A stretch of DNA of 64,000 nucleotides from assembly GCF_030345075.1 (NCBI RefSeq), contig NZ_CP128361.1:4960001-5024000 (forward strand), in the 5' to 3' direction. Position 1 is the stretch's first letter. The number at the start of each line of letters is the position of its first letter. This stretch comes from Solwaraspora sp. WMMA2065 (GTDB lineage Bacteria > Actinomycetota > Actinomycetes > Mycobacteriales > Micromonosporaceae). Shown here piece by piece: positions 48,448 through 55,663 of this stretch. The notes beneath the pieces are model-generated. The model searched no databases. It was not told the DNA's origin and saw only the letters and a list, made by a program, of their open reading frames with translations. Made by a program: the position numbers and the translations under genes.

Positions 48448-48654
48448 TCAGGGCTGGGTGGGGGCGTGCTTGAGGCCGGTAACGAAGCTGGTCCAGGTGG
48501 TGGCGTCGAATGCGAGGGTCGGGCCGGTGCGGTCCTTGGTGTCGCGTACGTCCACCTGGTCGCCAGCGAAGCGAACCTCGACGCAGGCGGCGTTGTTGGA
48601 GCTGCGCGACGACGTGAACCAGTCCCGGTCTGGGGTGCCGACCTGCGGGGTCAT
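48448..48654 (-). CDS. DUF397 domain protein
   Basis: 68 residues. The DUF397 hallmark is present: WFTSSRSSNNAACVEVRFAG, then VDVRDTKDRTGPTLAFDATTW. DUF397 proteins are small partners of XRE-family regulators in actinomycetes (BldB/WhiJ-like systems), where they may antagonise the regulator. ATG 48654 overlaps the stop of the upstream XRE gene (ATGA). Confidence 0.92.
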   Translation of the reverse strand: MTPQVGTPDRDWFTSSRSSNNAACVEVRFAGDQVDVRDTKDRTGPTLAFDATTWTSFVTGLKHAPTQP

Positions 48655-49547
48655 CCCATCTCCTTGGCTATCTGGCGGATCAGCGCGAGTGAGTCCTGCG
48701 AGCTTAACGCGCGTTCCTCAGCCTCAGCGAAGGTCATCGTGTAGTCGGCTACGCGAGCGGACTGGTCGATGATGTCGCTGGAGGTCAGGACTTCCTGCCA
48801 GACCAGGTCAGGCAGCCGGGGCGATGGGAACGAGAGGATCTGGAACGGCCCGCCGAGCGCGGGGTGTGCTCCGGCGGTGAACGGCACGACCCTGATCCGG
48901 ATCTGATCCGGATGCGTGGATACCAGCTTGGCCAGGTGGTTGAGCTGGTCGTGCATGACCGCTGGGCCGCCGATCTGCTGACGGAGGACCGCTTCGCTGA
49001 TGACGGTGCTCACGTTCAAGGGGTTGGGGCCGGTCAGCCGAGCCTGCCGTGCCATGCGCGCCTTGACTCGCCTGGTCATCTCGGTCAGCCGGACGTAGGT
49101 GTTGCCGCCACGGATCACGGCACGGGCGTAGTCCTCGGTCTGGAGCAGTCCGTGGAGTAGTTCGTTGTCGTAGCTGCGGACGTGATCCGCGCCGGCTTCG
49201 TAGCCGAGGAAGCGGAGGAAGTCAGCGGGGAAGAGTTGGGAGTACTGGTGCCACCAGGCGCGACGGGTTGCTCCCACCCGCAGCTCTTCCAGCTCGGCTG
49301 CGTCCTCCGGGTCGATCTCGTAGATCTCGATGAGTTGAGCCAGTCGGCCGGCTGGCAGTTTGACTCGGCCGGCTTCTACGCCCGAGATGTACGCCTGGGC
49401 GATGCCGGTCGCCTTGCCGGCGGCTACCGCTGTCATGCCCAGCTCTTCGCGGCGCTGGCGCAGCCTGATGCCGAGTTCCCATGCCTGCACGGTGGGCGAG
49501 ACGTCTGCGCCGTCGGTTGCCTCTTGGCCCGTCGGTGACTGGATCAT
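48651..49547 (-). CDS. XRE-family regulator with DUF5753 domain (WhiJ-like)
   Basis: 298 residues. HTH_31/XRE domain at about 25-80 (LRQRREELGMTAVAAGKATGIAQAYISGVEAGRV) followed by DUF5753 from about 110 (LLHGLLQTEDYARAVI, then VRVVPFTAGAHPALGGPF and LVWQEVLTSSD). Such regulators pair with a downstream DUF397 gene; the DUF5753 part may respond to ligand or partner. ATG 49547 has AGGAG eight bases upstream and is better than GTG 49556. Probably autoregulatory through the inverted repeat in its promoter. Confidence 0.9.
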   Translation of the reverse strand: MIQSPTGQEATDGADVSPTVQAWELGIRLRQRREELGMTAVAAGKATGIAQAYISGVEAGRVKLPAGRLAQLIEIYEIDPEDAAELEELRVGATRRAWWHQYSQLFPADFLRFLGYEAGADHVRSYDNELLHGLLQTEDYARAVIRGGNTYVRLTEMTRRVKARMARQARLTGPNPLNVSTVISEAVLRQQIGGPAVMHDQLNHLAKLVSTHPDQIRIRVVPFTAGAHPALGGPFQILSFPSPRLPDLVWQEVLTSSDIIDQSARVADYTMTFAEAEERALSSQDSLALIRQIAKEMG

Positions 49548-49593
49548 GTTTCTCACTCCTTACAGGACCGGATAGCAGGGTGAGCCTACTTCA

Positions 49594-49637
49594 GGAAGTC
49601 GCTACAGACTAGGGGGTTGATATAACAAACGACTTCC
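49594..49637. promoter_or_regulatory. Inverted repeat in the divergent promoter of the XRE gene
   Basis: GGAAGTCG at 49594-49601 and CGACTTCC at 49630-49637 are perfect complements 28 bases apart, flanking an AT-rich core with TTGATATAACAAA. Probable operator/promoter shared by the XRE gene and the gene at 49686. Confidence 0.5.
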
Positions 49638-49685
49638 CTGATGCTAGTCACGGTCGGCAGTTCCGCCGCAAACGAGGAGGTTCCC

Positions 49686-50015
49686 GTGTACCGATTCGGA
49701 AAGTTGATCTACCAGCAGGAGGAAGGGGAGCGGTACGGGTTCTCGCTGTGCCGCATCGACAACGCCGGCACGCGCGACCAGACGTACGACCTGCTCGGAG
49801 TCATCCGGGTCGCCGTCGACCCGCGTCAGCCGGAGAAGCTGGGGGAGAACCTGCGCGGCTGGGCGGTCGCGACCCTGACCGCTGGCGGCCACGGGTTCGG
49901 CTGCTACCACGCTGCCTTCAGCACCCTCGACGAAGACGACCAACCCGAGAGCGACCTCGGCAACCTCGACATCAACTGGTCCGGCTCGGAAGTCCTCGTA
50001 CCCGCCGCCGAATAG
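49686..50015 (+). CDS. Hypothetical protein, 109 aa
   Basis: GTG 49686 follows GAGGAGG at about six bases. Soluble acidic protein: YRFGKLIYQQEEGERYGFSL, a middle RVAVDPRQPEKLGENLRGWA and a C-terminal DLGNLDINWSGSEVLVPAAE. No known motif. The following HTH-DUF433 gene starts two bases after its stop, so the two are in one operon with the DprA-like gene. Not recognised. Confidence 0.65.
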   Translation: MYRFGKLIYQQEEGERYGFSLCRIDNAGTRDQTYDLLGVIRVAVDPRQPEKLGENLRGWAVATLTAGGHGFGCYHAAFSTLDEDDQPESDLGNLDINWSGSEVLVPAAE

Positions 50016-50017
50016 CC

Positions 50018-50671
50018 GTGTACGCCGAAGCGGCAGCGGCCCGGCTGCTCCGCGTACCGCCGTCGACCCTGCGCCGCTGGCTGGCCGTCACCGACGGCCG
50101 CCAGCGGCGGTCCGACCCGTCCGGCAGCCGAGCCGGCCCTCCCGGTCGGCGGATACTCGACTGGGCCGAGTTCGTCGAAGCCGCCTACCTGCGGGAACAC
50201 CGGCAGGCGCATCGTGTGTCGATGAGCGGGCTGCCGATCTTCCTGGCGTTGCTCCGGGACCAATTCGGCGTGCCGCACCCGATCGCCGACCGGCGAGTCT
50301 TCACCGATGGACGCGCCGTCGTCTGGGAAGTCCAGGCCGCCGCCAGCCTGCATCCGCGCTGGTGGCTCGTCGTGACGACCGGCGACCGCCTGACGCTGAC
50401 CCCGCAGGCAGCGGCCTTCCACCGGCGAGTCGGCTGGGCCGGCGACTCCGCGGCCAGCTACCGACCCGACCCCAGCCCCGACTCGCCCGTACGCATCCGG
50501 CCCGACGTGCGCTTCGGCCGGCCCGCCATCGGCGGGGTGAGCACCGAGAGCATCGCCGAACACCAGGCGGCAGGCACCGACCCCGAGACGATCGCCGAGA
50601 TGTACGCCCTGACCCCGGCTGACGTTGCCTGGGCGCTGGCCTACGAGTCCGGCACCCGCCCCGGCCGTTGA
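50018..50671 (+). CDS. HTH-DUF433 protein (antitoxin-like)
   Basis: 217 residues from GTG 50018. N-terminal MerR/HTH_17-like segment (YAEAAAARLLRVPPSTLRRWL), a middle domain starting at about 45 (ILDWAEFVEAAYLREHRQAH), and a C-terminal DUF433 fold with IRPDVRFGRPAIGGVSTESIAEHQAAGTDP and a helix TIAEMYALTPADVAWALAYE. DUF433 proteins are typically antitoxins paired with PIN-like toxins, but no PIN gene is near; the next gene, 18 bases on, is DprA-like. The unit may therefore be a regulatory or defence pair of another kind. Confidence 0.78.
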   Translation: MYAEAAAARLLRVPPSTLRRWLAVTDGRQRRSDPSGSRAGPPGRRILDWAEFVEAAYLREHRQAHRVSMSGLPIFLALLRDQFGVPHPIADRRVFTDGRAVVWEVQAAASLHPRWWLVVTTGDRLTLTPQAAAFHRRVGWAGDSAASYRPDPSPDSPVRIRPDVRFGRPAIGGVSTESIAEHQAAGTDPETIAEMYALTPADVAWALAYESGTRPGR

Positions 50672-50689
50672 CTGGATGTGGGAGGTTCG

Positions 50690-51460
50690 ATGCCCGACCG
50701 AACGCTGTGTCAGCCCGAGACACTGTTTCCGGCCGTGACCGGCTCCGGTGCTGAGCTGGTTGCCGCCACTGCCGACGAGATCGCCGGATGGCAGGCGGAC
50801 GGGATCGGCGTACACGCCTTCTCCGACGACAGCTACCCCGCCCAGCTGCGCGGCATCAAGGAGGCACCTCCGCTGCTGTTCACCCGTGGCAGGCTGCGTG
50901 CCAACGACCGGGCCATCGCCGTCATCGGCAGCCGCAAGGCGTCCGAGCGCGGACTGGTCATCGCCCGATCGGTAGCCGCGTCGCTGGTCAACCGGGGAGT
51001 GACGGTCGCCAGCGGGCTTGCGCACGGCATCGACACCGCTGCGCACACCGCAGCCCTCGCAGCCGGTGGCCGGACCGTCGCGGTCATCGGCACCGGCATC
51101 CGCAACTACTATCCGTCGGCCAACCGACGGCTGCAGGACCACATTGCCGAAGTCGGCCTGGTCGTCAGCCAGTTCCGGCCCGACGCCGGCCCTACCCGGC
51201 AGAGCTTCCCGATGCGCAACGCGGTGATGAGCGGGTACGCGGTAGCGACCCTCATCGTCGAAGCTGGCGAGACCAGCGGTGCCCGGATCCAGGCTCGCCT
51301 TGCCCTCGGGCATGGCTGGCCGGTGATCCTGACCAGCCATGCCCTGCAAAGCCAGTGGGCGCAAGCCCTGGCCAACAGGCCGGGCGTCCACGTCGTACGC
51401 TGCACAGCAGAGCTGATCGAAGCCGTCGACGGCATCCTCAACCGGCTCCCACTCAAGTAG
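50690..51460 (+). CDS. DprA/Smf-like Rossmann protein
   Basis: 256 residues. The DprA Rossmann core is well kept: AIAVIGSRKASERGLVIAR, VASGLAHGIDTAAHTAAL, GGRTVAVIGTGI, then NYYPSANRRLQ, FPMRNAVMSGYAVATLIVEAG and SGARIQARLALGHG. It lacks the N-terminal SAM and C-terminal winged helix of full DprA (about 360 residues). Canonical DprA loads RecA on single-stranded DNA during transformation; standalone copies on islands occur in defence contexts (for example the ShosA antitoxin). The start is ATG 50690 after GGAGG. The operon partner is HTH-DUF433. Confidence 0.85.
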   Translation: MPDRTLCQPETLFPAVTGSGAELVAATADEIAGWQADGIGVHAFSDDSYPAQLRGIKEAPPLLFTRGRLRANDRAIAVIGSRKASERGLVIARSVAASLVNRGVTVASGLAHGIDTAAHTAALAAGGRTVAVIGTGIRNYYPSANRRLQDHIAEVGLVVSQFRPDAGPTRQSFPMRNAVMSGYAVATLIVEAGETSGARIQARLALGHGWPVILTSHALQSQWAQALANRPGVHVVRCTAELIEAVDGILNRLPLK

Positions 51461-51541
51461 ACAGCCGTAGCGGAAGCTCTTGCTGATCGAGCGCCTGTGC
51501 GGCGAAGCCATGAGCCGGTTGGTCGATTGAGATCCTGTCGT

Positions 51542-52030
51542 TCATGGCGTGACGCTGGTGATGGTGTGCAGCATGGCGAACTCGCCGCCGCCGGTCAGGC
51601 AGTAGGGGGCGACATCGGGCAGGTCGAGGTCGCTGGTCGAGGGGTTGGCGTAGCCGCCACCGCCGACGACCCGGCTGCCGATCGCGATCGGCTCCCGGCC
51701 CGGTACGTCGACCCCGGCGACCTGCCCACCGTCCCGCCACACCTTCGTGCCGGGCGGCCAGACAGCGACGTTGCGCATCCCGTCCTGCCCGGTCGTCGCG
51801 TCCGGTTCGAGGACGAAACAGTCGTCGTCGGCGAGGTGGCGCAGGTATCCGTCGATCTGCGCGTCGTCGCCACCACGTCGTACGTCGTGAACGAGCAGCG
51901 TCGGGTCCGATTCGGCGACGGAGACCGGCGGACTCGACGTACAGCCGAAACACACCGCGGCCGACATGACGGCGAGGAACACCCGAGCGGGCCGGCTACC
52001 CCAGCGGGGGTAGCCCTTCCGCCGGATCAT
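51542..52030 (-). CDS. Putative lipoprotein downstream of the NUDIX gene
   Basis: 162 residues from ATG 52030, which overlaps the end of the shifted NUDIX frame (ATGA at 52030-52027). It has a basic start, then a hydrophobic core VFLAVMSAAVCFGC with lipobox Cys. The outer part has LVHDVRRGGDDAQIDGYLRH, DDDCFVLEPD, VAVWPPGTKVWRDGG and GSRVVGGGGYANPST. No enzyme motif. Third gene of a PP2C-NUDIX-lipoprotein run. Function unknown. Confidence 0.6.
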   Translation of the reverse strand: MIRRKGYPRWGSRPARVFLAVMSAAVCFGCTSSPPVSVAESDPTLLVHDVRRGGDDAQIDGYLRHLADDDCFVLEPDATTGQDGMRNVAVWPPGTKVWRDGGQVAGVDVPGREPIAIGSRVVGGGGYANPSTSDLDLPDVAPYCLTGGGEFAMLHTITSVTP

Positions 52031-52169
52031 GTCGAACGCATGGGTGACGTCGAACTGCGGACGAGGTCGCGCCAGCGGGAAATCGTCGCCTTGTACGGTG
52101 CCGGCATATGCAGGTCGGGCACCTCGTCGTAGCCGAAGACCCCGAGCTCCTTGTGCTCGTCGGTGTAGA
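52027..52169 (-). pseudogene. NUDIX hydrolase, C-terminal part in shifted frame
   Basis: Reads VIYTDEHKELGVFGYDEVPDL, then MPAPYKATISRWRDL: the usual end of NUDIX proteins of this kind. It continues the upstream NUDIX frame, which ends early at GAVYTGEEE. The break is at about 52165-52175. No start codon context of its own. Confidence 0.65.
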
Positions 52170-52505
52170 TCACTCTTCTTCACCCGTGTAGACCGCACCG
52201 AAGCTGACGATGAAGACGTGCCGAAGCGGGGTGATCTCGTACACCCACGAGTCGATGATCCGCACGCCGGTGATTGTCAGGCCCAGCTCCTCGGCGACTT
52301 CCCGGCAGACGCCCTGCTCCGGTGACTCGCCGACTTCCAGCTTGCCGCCGGGCAGCTCCCACTCGTCGCGCTCGTTCTTCAGCAGCGGCACCCGACCATG
52401 GTGGTCGACGACCAGCTTCACCGAGATCGGCAACTGGTACTCGAAGTAGCCCGGGTTGCGTTCGACGAGGTACGGCGGCCGGTCGGACACGGCAGAGGCT
52501 CCCAT
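52170..52505 (-). CDS. NUDIX hydrolase, N-terminal part with the Nudix box
   Basis: 111 residues. It contains the Nudix box GKLEVGESPEQGVCREVAEELGL with the catalytic REVAEE (pattern GX5EX7REUXEEXGU), preceded by DEWELPGGK and followed by GVRIIDSWVYEI. The enzyme would hydrolyse a nucleoside diphosphate linked to another group. The frame stops after GAVYTGEEE, while the rest of the protein lies in the next frame; the Nudix box is intact, but the C-terminal helix would be missing. ATG 52505 is ten bases after the PP2C stop. Confidence 0.8.
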   Translation of the reverse strand: MGASAVSDRPPYLVERNPGYFEYQLPISVKLVVDHHGRVPLLKNERDEWELPGGKLEVGESPEQGVCREVAEELGLTITGVRIIDSWVYEITPLRHVFIVSFGAVYTGEEE

Positions 52506-52515
52506 CCGTACGGCC

Positions 52516-53316
52516 TCAGCCTGCGGAGATCAGGACGGCGGCGACGTCGTCGGCGCGTTTGAAACGGTCACCGCCGACGGCAGGGTCGCTCTCCGTCTGC
52601 CGGATCAGCTTCTCCAGGTACGCCACCCCGCGCTCCCGGGCCTCGGCGACGACCTCGGACCATCCGGGGTAGAGCTGATAGTCGGTGACCAGCCGGGCGA
52701 AGCCGTCCGTGCAGAGCAGGATGTGGCTGGTCCCTGCCCAGTCCGCAGTGATCTGGTGCGGGACGAGGCGGCGCTGCGGGTGGCCGGAGAAGACCGATTC
52801 GACATCACCGGAGGTCATCGTGTGCCGGCGTCGCTGCTGCATGGCCGCGACGACCTTTGCCGGATCAGTTTCGCGGGCCCGCACCGCTGCCGCCTCGCGC
52901 CCGTCGAAGTAGCTGGTGGCGAGGACACGGGTGGTGTCGCCGTCGATGACAGCGGTGGCGTCGCCGATACGGGTCAGCTCGAAGTCGTCGCCCTGGTCGA
53001 CGCAGAGGCCGATCGAGCAGGCCGGCGGCATCCGGTCCGACGGGAAGCCGTACGCCTCCTGCTGCCGATGCACCTCGACGGCGATCCGCTCCAACAGGTC
53101 GGCGCCGCTGCCCTGATAACCGTCCGTCCCGGATTCTGTGAGGAGCGCCCCGACCAGGTCGACCAGCCACACCACGTCACGCTCTGCGGGCAGGGCAGCG
53201 TCGTCGTACAGATCGGTGGCACCGTCGATCACCCAGGCCAGCGAACCCGCGTGGCCCACCCGGTCCTCGTTGGACCTGGCCCCGCCGGCAGTGGTGACCG
53301 AATCCCGAACCTTCAT
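52516..53316 (-). CDS. PP2C-family (PPM) phosphatase
   Basis: 266 residues from ATG 53316 after ATTGGAG. PPM motifs: GGARSNEDRVG, WVIDGATDLYD, FELTRIGDATAVIDGD, ILLCTDGFARLV and ADDVAAVLISAG, with metal-binding Asp residues. Probable Mg/Mn-dependent phospho-Ser/Thr phosphatase. It is the first gene of the run with NUDIX and lipoprotein. Tolerance of the missing Gly-Gly after the second motif Asp (DGATD) is usual in this subgroup. Its place inside a defence island is suggestive but not proof of a defence role. Confidence 0.87.
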   Translation of the reverse strand: MKVRDSVTTAGGARSNEDRVGHAGSLAWVIDGATDLYDDAALPAERDVVWLVDLVGALLTESGTDGYQGSGADLLERIAVEVHRQQEAYGFPSDRMPPACSIGLCVDQGDDFELTRIGDATAVIDGDTTRVLATSYFDGREAAAVRARETDPAKVVAAMQQRRRHTMTSGDVESVFSGHPQRRLVPHQITADWAGTSHILLCTDGFARLVTDYQLYPGWSEVVAEARERGVAYLEKLIRQTESDPAVGGDRFKRADDVAAVLISAG

Positions 53317-53410
53317 CTTGCTCCAATCCTCGGAACGAGTGCCAGCAGGCTTCCACTTGAGCGAGGGCTGCGAGTCAGCCTTCCGGGCGAACGGGTCGTG
53401 AATGAATAAC

Positions 53411-54469
53411 TTAGGCGGTGCTGGCCAGGGGGCGAGGGCTGATGGCTGCTTGAAGCTCGGGGTCGACCATCTGGAGCGCGGCATCGAAGTGGTGCTGCAG
53501 GTTGCTCACCAGTCTGGCGACTGTGTTGCCACAACCGCCCTTCTCCAGGTAGATCCTCATCCAGTCGTTGCCGACATCGATCCGCAACTGCTGGCCCACG
53601 TGCAGATCCACGGCGGCGACTTCGGCGACGCCGTCAGCGGTGACGGCTGGGCGGCCCCAGAGCCGGAACGGCGCTCTCGATGAGAACAGTTCGCTGAGGA
53701 AGGCATCCTGATCATGAATCTGTTTGCTGAATCGGATGGCGATCGGCCCGCCCATCACGTTGCCGCCGCCATCCTCGGTGCCAAGGGCCGACCAGGAGAT
53801 GGCCTTGCTTTCACAGAGCGTCACCAGCTTGCTGTACCGGCTCACGGCCCGGCTGACGAAGGCGAGGTGCAGTGGGAAGGAGTCGCCGGACGCGACGAAC
53901 TTGCCCATCCTGCTGACCGCTTCCCGTACTCCACCGAAGTCGGGGTCATCGATATGGCTCTCGATCCGATCGAACGGAACGGCGTCGCGGTAGTCGCTGC
54001 GTGAGAGGAAGTCAAGGAACGCCTCTGCGTTGCGGCCAGACAGTTGGAACCCAAGCTCCTCGGTTTCGGCTCCGGCAGAGCCGAGCAGAGCCGTACCCTT
54101 GAAATTGGTACGCACGCGCCGTGTCTGGGCGTTCGGCCACATGTGCCGTAGATGATCGGAGGGCAGCCACATCCAGTCGAGGTCACGGCGGTTGGCTACC
54201 CAGCCGTTGACCAACGAGCCGGCATTCTTTGTCGGCATGTCCGTGTGCAGGCTCCAGAATCTGGGGTTGAGTTGATCTACCCAGAAATAGCCGAACTCGG
54301 TGTGGACCTTGAAGAGGAAGGCGTCGGTGCTTTCCTCGACCCGGCCGGAGCCGGTGAGCCCACGCAGACACTCCAACGGATCCTCTACATGGGCCTCCAC
54401 GACGAACGTCTTGGTGGGTGAGGTAGGGCTCAGTGCAAGTTCATCTGCCATGGCGGCCCGTGCGGTCAA
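53411..54469 (-). CDS. Unknown protein, first-described partner of a PD-(D/E)XK gene
   Basis: 352 residues. Start TTG 54469, chosen because GGAGG is six bases upstream and TTGA overlaps the stop of the nuclease-like gene; ATG 54451 is an alternative. No signal peptide, membrane helix or catalytic motif. Notable segments: FVVEAHVEDPLECLRGL, FLFKVHTEFGYFWVDQLNPRF, VRTNFKGTALLG and a C-terminal KGGCGNTVARLVSNLQHHF. Twelve or so Trp/Tyr/Phe-rich turns suggest a compact beta fold. I recognise no family. It is tightly coupled to the nuclease-like gene and sits inside the DISARM interval. Confidence 0.7.
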   Translation of the reverse strand: MTARAAMADELALSPTSPTKTFVVEAHVEDPLECLRGLTGSGRVEESTDAFLFKVHTEFGYFWVDQLNPRFWSLHTDMPTKNAGSLVNGWVANRRDLDWMWLPSDHLRHMWPNAQTRRVRTNFKGTALLGSAGAETEELGFQLSGRNAEAFLDFLSRSDYRDAVPFDRIESHIDDPDFGGVREAVSRMGKFVASGDSFPLHLAFVSRAVSRYSKLVTLCESKAISWSALGTEDGGGNVMGGPIAIRFSKQIHDQDAFLSELFSSRAPFRLWGRPAVTADGVAEVAAVDLHVGQQLRIDVGNDWMRIYLEKGGCGNTVARLVSNLQHHFDAALQMVDPELQAAISPRPLASTA

Positions 54470-55539
54470 GATCCACCTCCCTGCTCGTCTTCCTCCTGCG
54501 ACTCCTCCAGGCCAGTATCCGCGACCTCTAGCTCTTGGAGCAGGTCCAATTGTCCATCAATCTCGGCGCGCCCTGGGCGTTTGATCCCTTTGGTCACCTT
54601 TCCGATGCTTTGATATGAGGTGGTGCGGCCTCTGTGATGAAGATCCTCAGGAGTCTTCCTGAACTGGATACGGTCTTCGGATCGAGTCGCTGTGCGTCGC
54701 TCGAACGCGAACCATGCAGGCTCGCGGTCGGCGACACTTCGAGCAGCCTGAGTGACGAGGCGCCTGAGTCCGGTCTGCGCCTTTTGTCCGTAGATGCTGT
54801 AGTAGGGGGCGACCCGCTCGGTAAGGCTAGTCATTGTGACGGCTGGTGCTCTGTGCGTGAGCATGGCGACGAGCGCCGCTAGGACGTACTCCTCAGCTAC
54901 CTCTACCGGAGAGTCGGGGTCGAACGGAATGATCGAAGGTGGTGGGCCGGCCAGGTCTACGCCTTCGCCGAGAGCCCTGGTGAGTAGTCCTGACGCATGC
55001 TCCCTGTTGTGCAGGTCGACGCGTCGGTGAGCGACCGCAAGCAGGGGCGCAGACACTCCCGCACTCTCCAGGCTCAGGCTGATCCGGCTGGCGTGCTTCG
55101 ACAAGCAGATGTATAGCGTCTCCAGCGTCGGCGGGGTCCGGTGCGTCAGAGTCACGCCTGCGGCCTGCACCAACGACTCAGGGCCCATCGCCGCGTATGC
55201 GAAAGCCTGCCGCACCTCGATGTTGGCACCGGACTTCGCTTCGCACTGCACCAGATGATTGCTGGCCTCGTGGAACAGTAGGGCATCGATGACGGCATTG
55301 CCGGCGTCGCCGCTGGCGGGAATTTCCAGCCCGGCTGGGCGAAATCCTGCCTGAGCCAGCACGGGCGGAGTGATATCACCGGCCGTCAGCAGCCCGAGCA
55401 GGGCGTTGATCGGCAACAGCCGCGCCTCCAATGGCTGACCCTCCTTCGTGATCGCGAGATGACGACAGTAGCGCCGTACGGCCAAGGACCGTACGGCGGC
55501 GCACCGTGGCGCGAAGTCATGGCCTTTTGATTTGTCCAC
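54466..55539 (-). CDS. PD-(D/E)XK nuclease-like protein
   Basis: 357 residues from GTG 55539. Residues 78-112 have the restriction-endonuclease-like core: D85 in NAVIDALLFH, then E100-A-K102 in LVQCEAKSGANIEVRQAF, so D-x14-E-x-K, followed by a helix. Middle segments include PPTLETLYICLSKHASRISL and LLTRALGEGVDLAGPP; the C-terminal 100 residues are charged, ending in an acidic EESQEEDEQGGGS tail. Probable DNA or RNA nuclease; no database match is known to me. Translationally coupled to the 352-residue gene (4-base overlap) and divergent from drmA, 124 bases away. Confidence 0.7.
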   Translation of the reverse strand: MDKSKGHDFAPRCAAVRSLAVRRYCRHLAITKEGQPLEARLLPINALLGLLTAGDITPPVLAQAGFRPAGLEIPASGDAGNAVIDALLFHEASNHLVQCEAKSGANIEVRQAFAYAAMGPESLVQAAGVTLTHRTPPTLETLYICLSKHASRISLSLESAGVSAPLLAVAHRRVDLHNREHASGLLTRALGEGVDLAGPPPSIIPFDPDSPVEVAEEYVLAALVAMLTHRAPAVTMTSLTERVAPYYSIYGQKAQTGLRRLVTQAARSVADREPAWFAFERRTATRSEDRIQFRKTPEDLHHRGRTTSYQSIGKVTKGIKRPGRAEIDGQLDLLQELEVADTGLEESQEEDEQGGGS

Positions 55540-55663
55540 ATCGGGATGATGGTCCAGGTTCAGCGGGCGATATTGATCTTCAGTTCGCTCATGATCGACA
55601 TTTGCCGGACGGTCAAAGTACTCAAGTGATCACGCTTTCCGGTCGGCAGGTGCAGTCGATCGC
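55540..55663. promoter_or_regulatory. Divergent promoter region between the nuclease-like gene and drmA
   Basis: 124 bases, AT-richer than the drmA gene, with ATATTGATC and GTACTCAAGTGATCAC elements. It should hold promoters for both directions. No clear inverted repeat is seen. Confidence 0.4.

Noticed and set aside
50018-50671. VapB/VapC-type toxin-antitoxin locus
   Set aside because: DUF433 suggests it, but no PIN-domain toxin is next to it; the neighbour is DprA-like.
52027-52030. Programmed frameshifting in the NUDIX, pnkp and lipoprotein genes
   Set aside because: No slippery heptamer or downstream stem is visible at the break points; mutation or sequence error is simpler.
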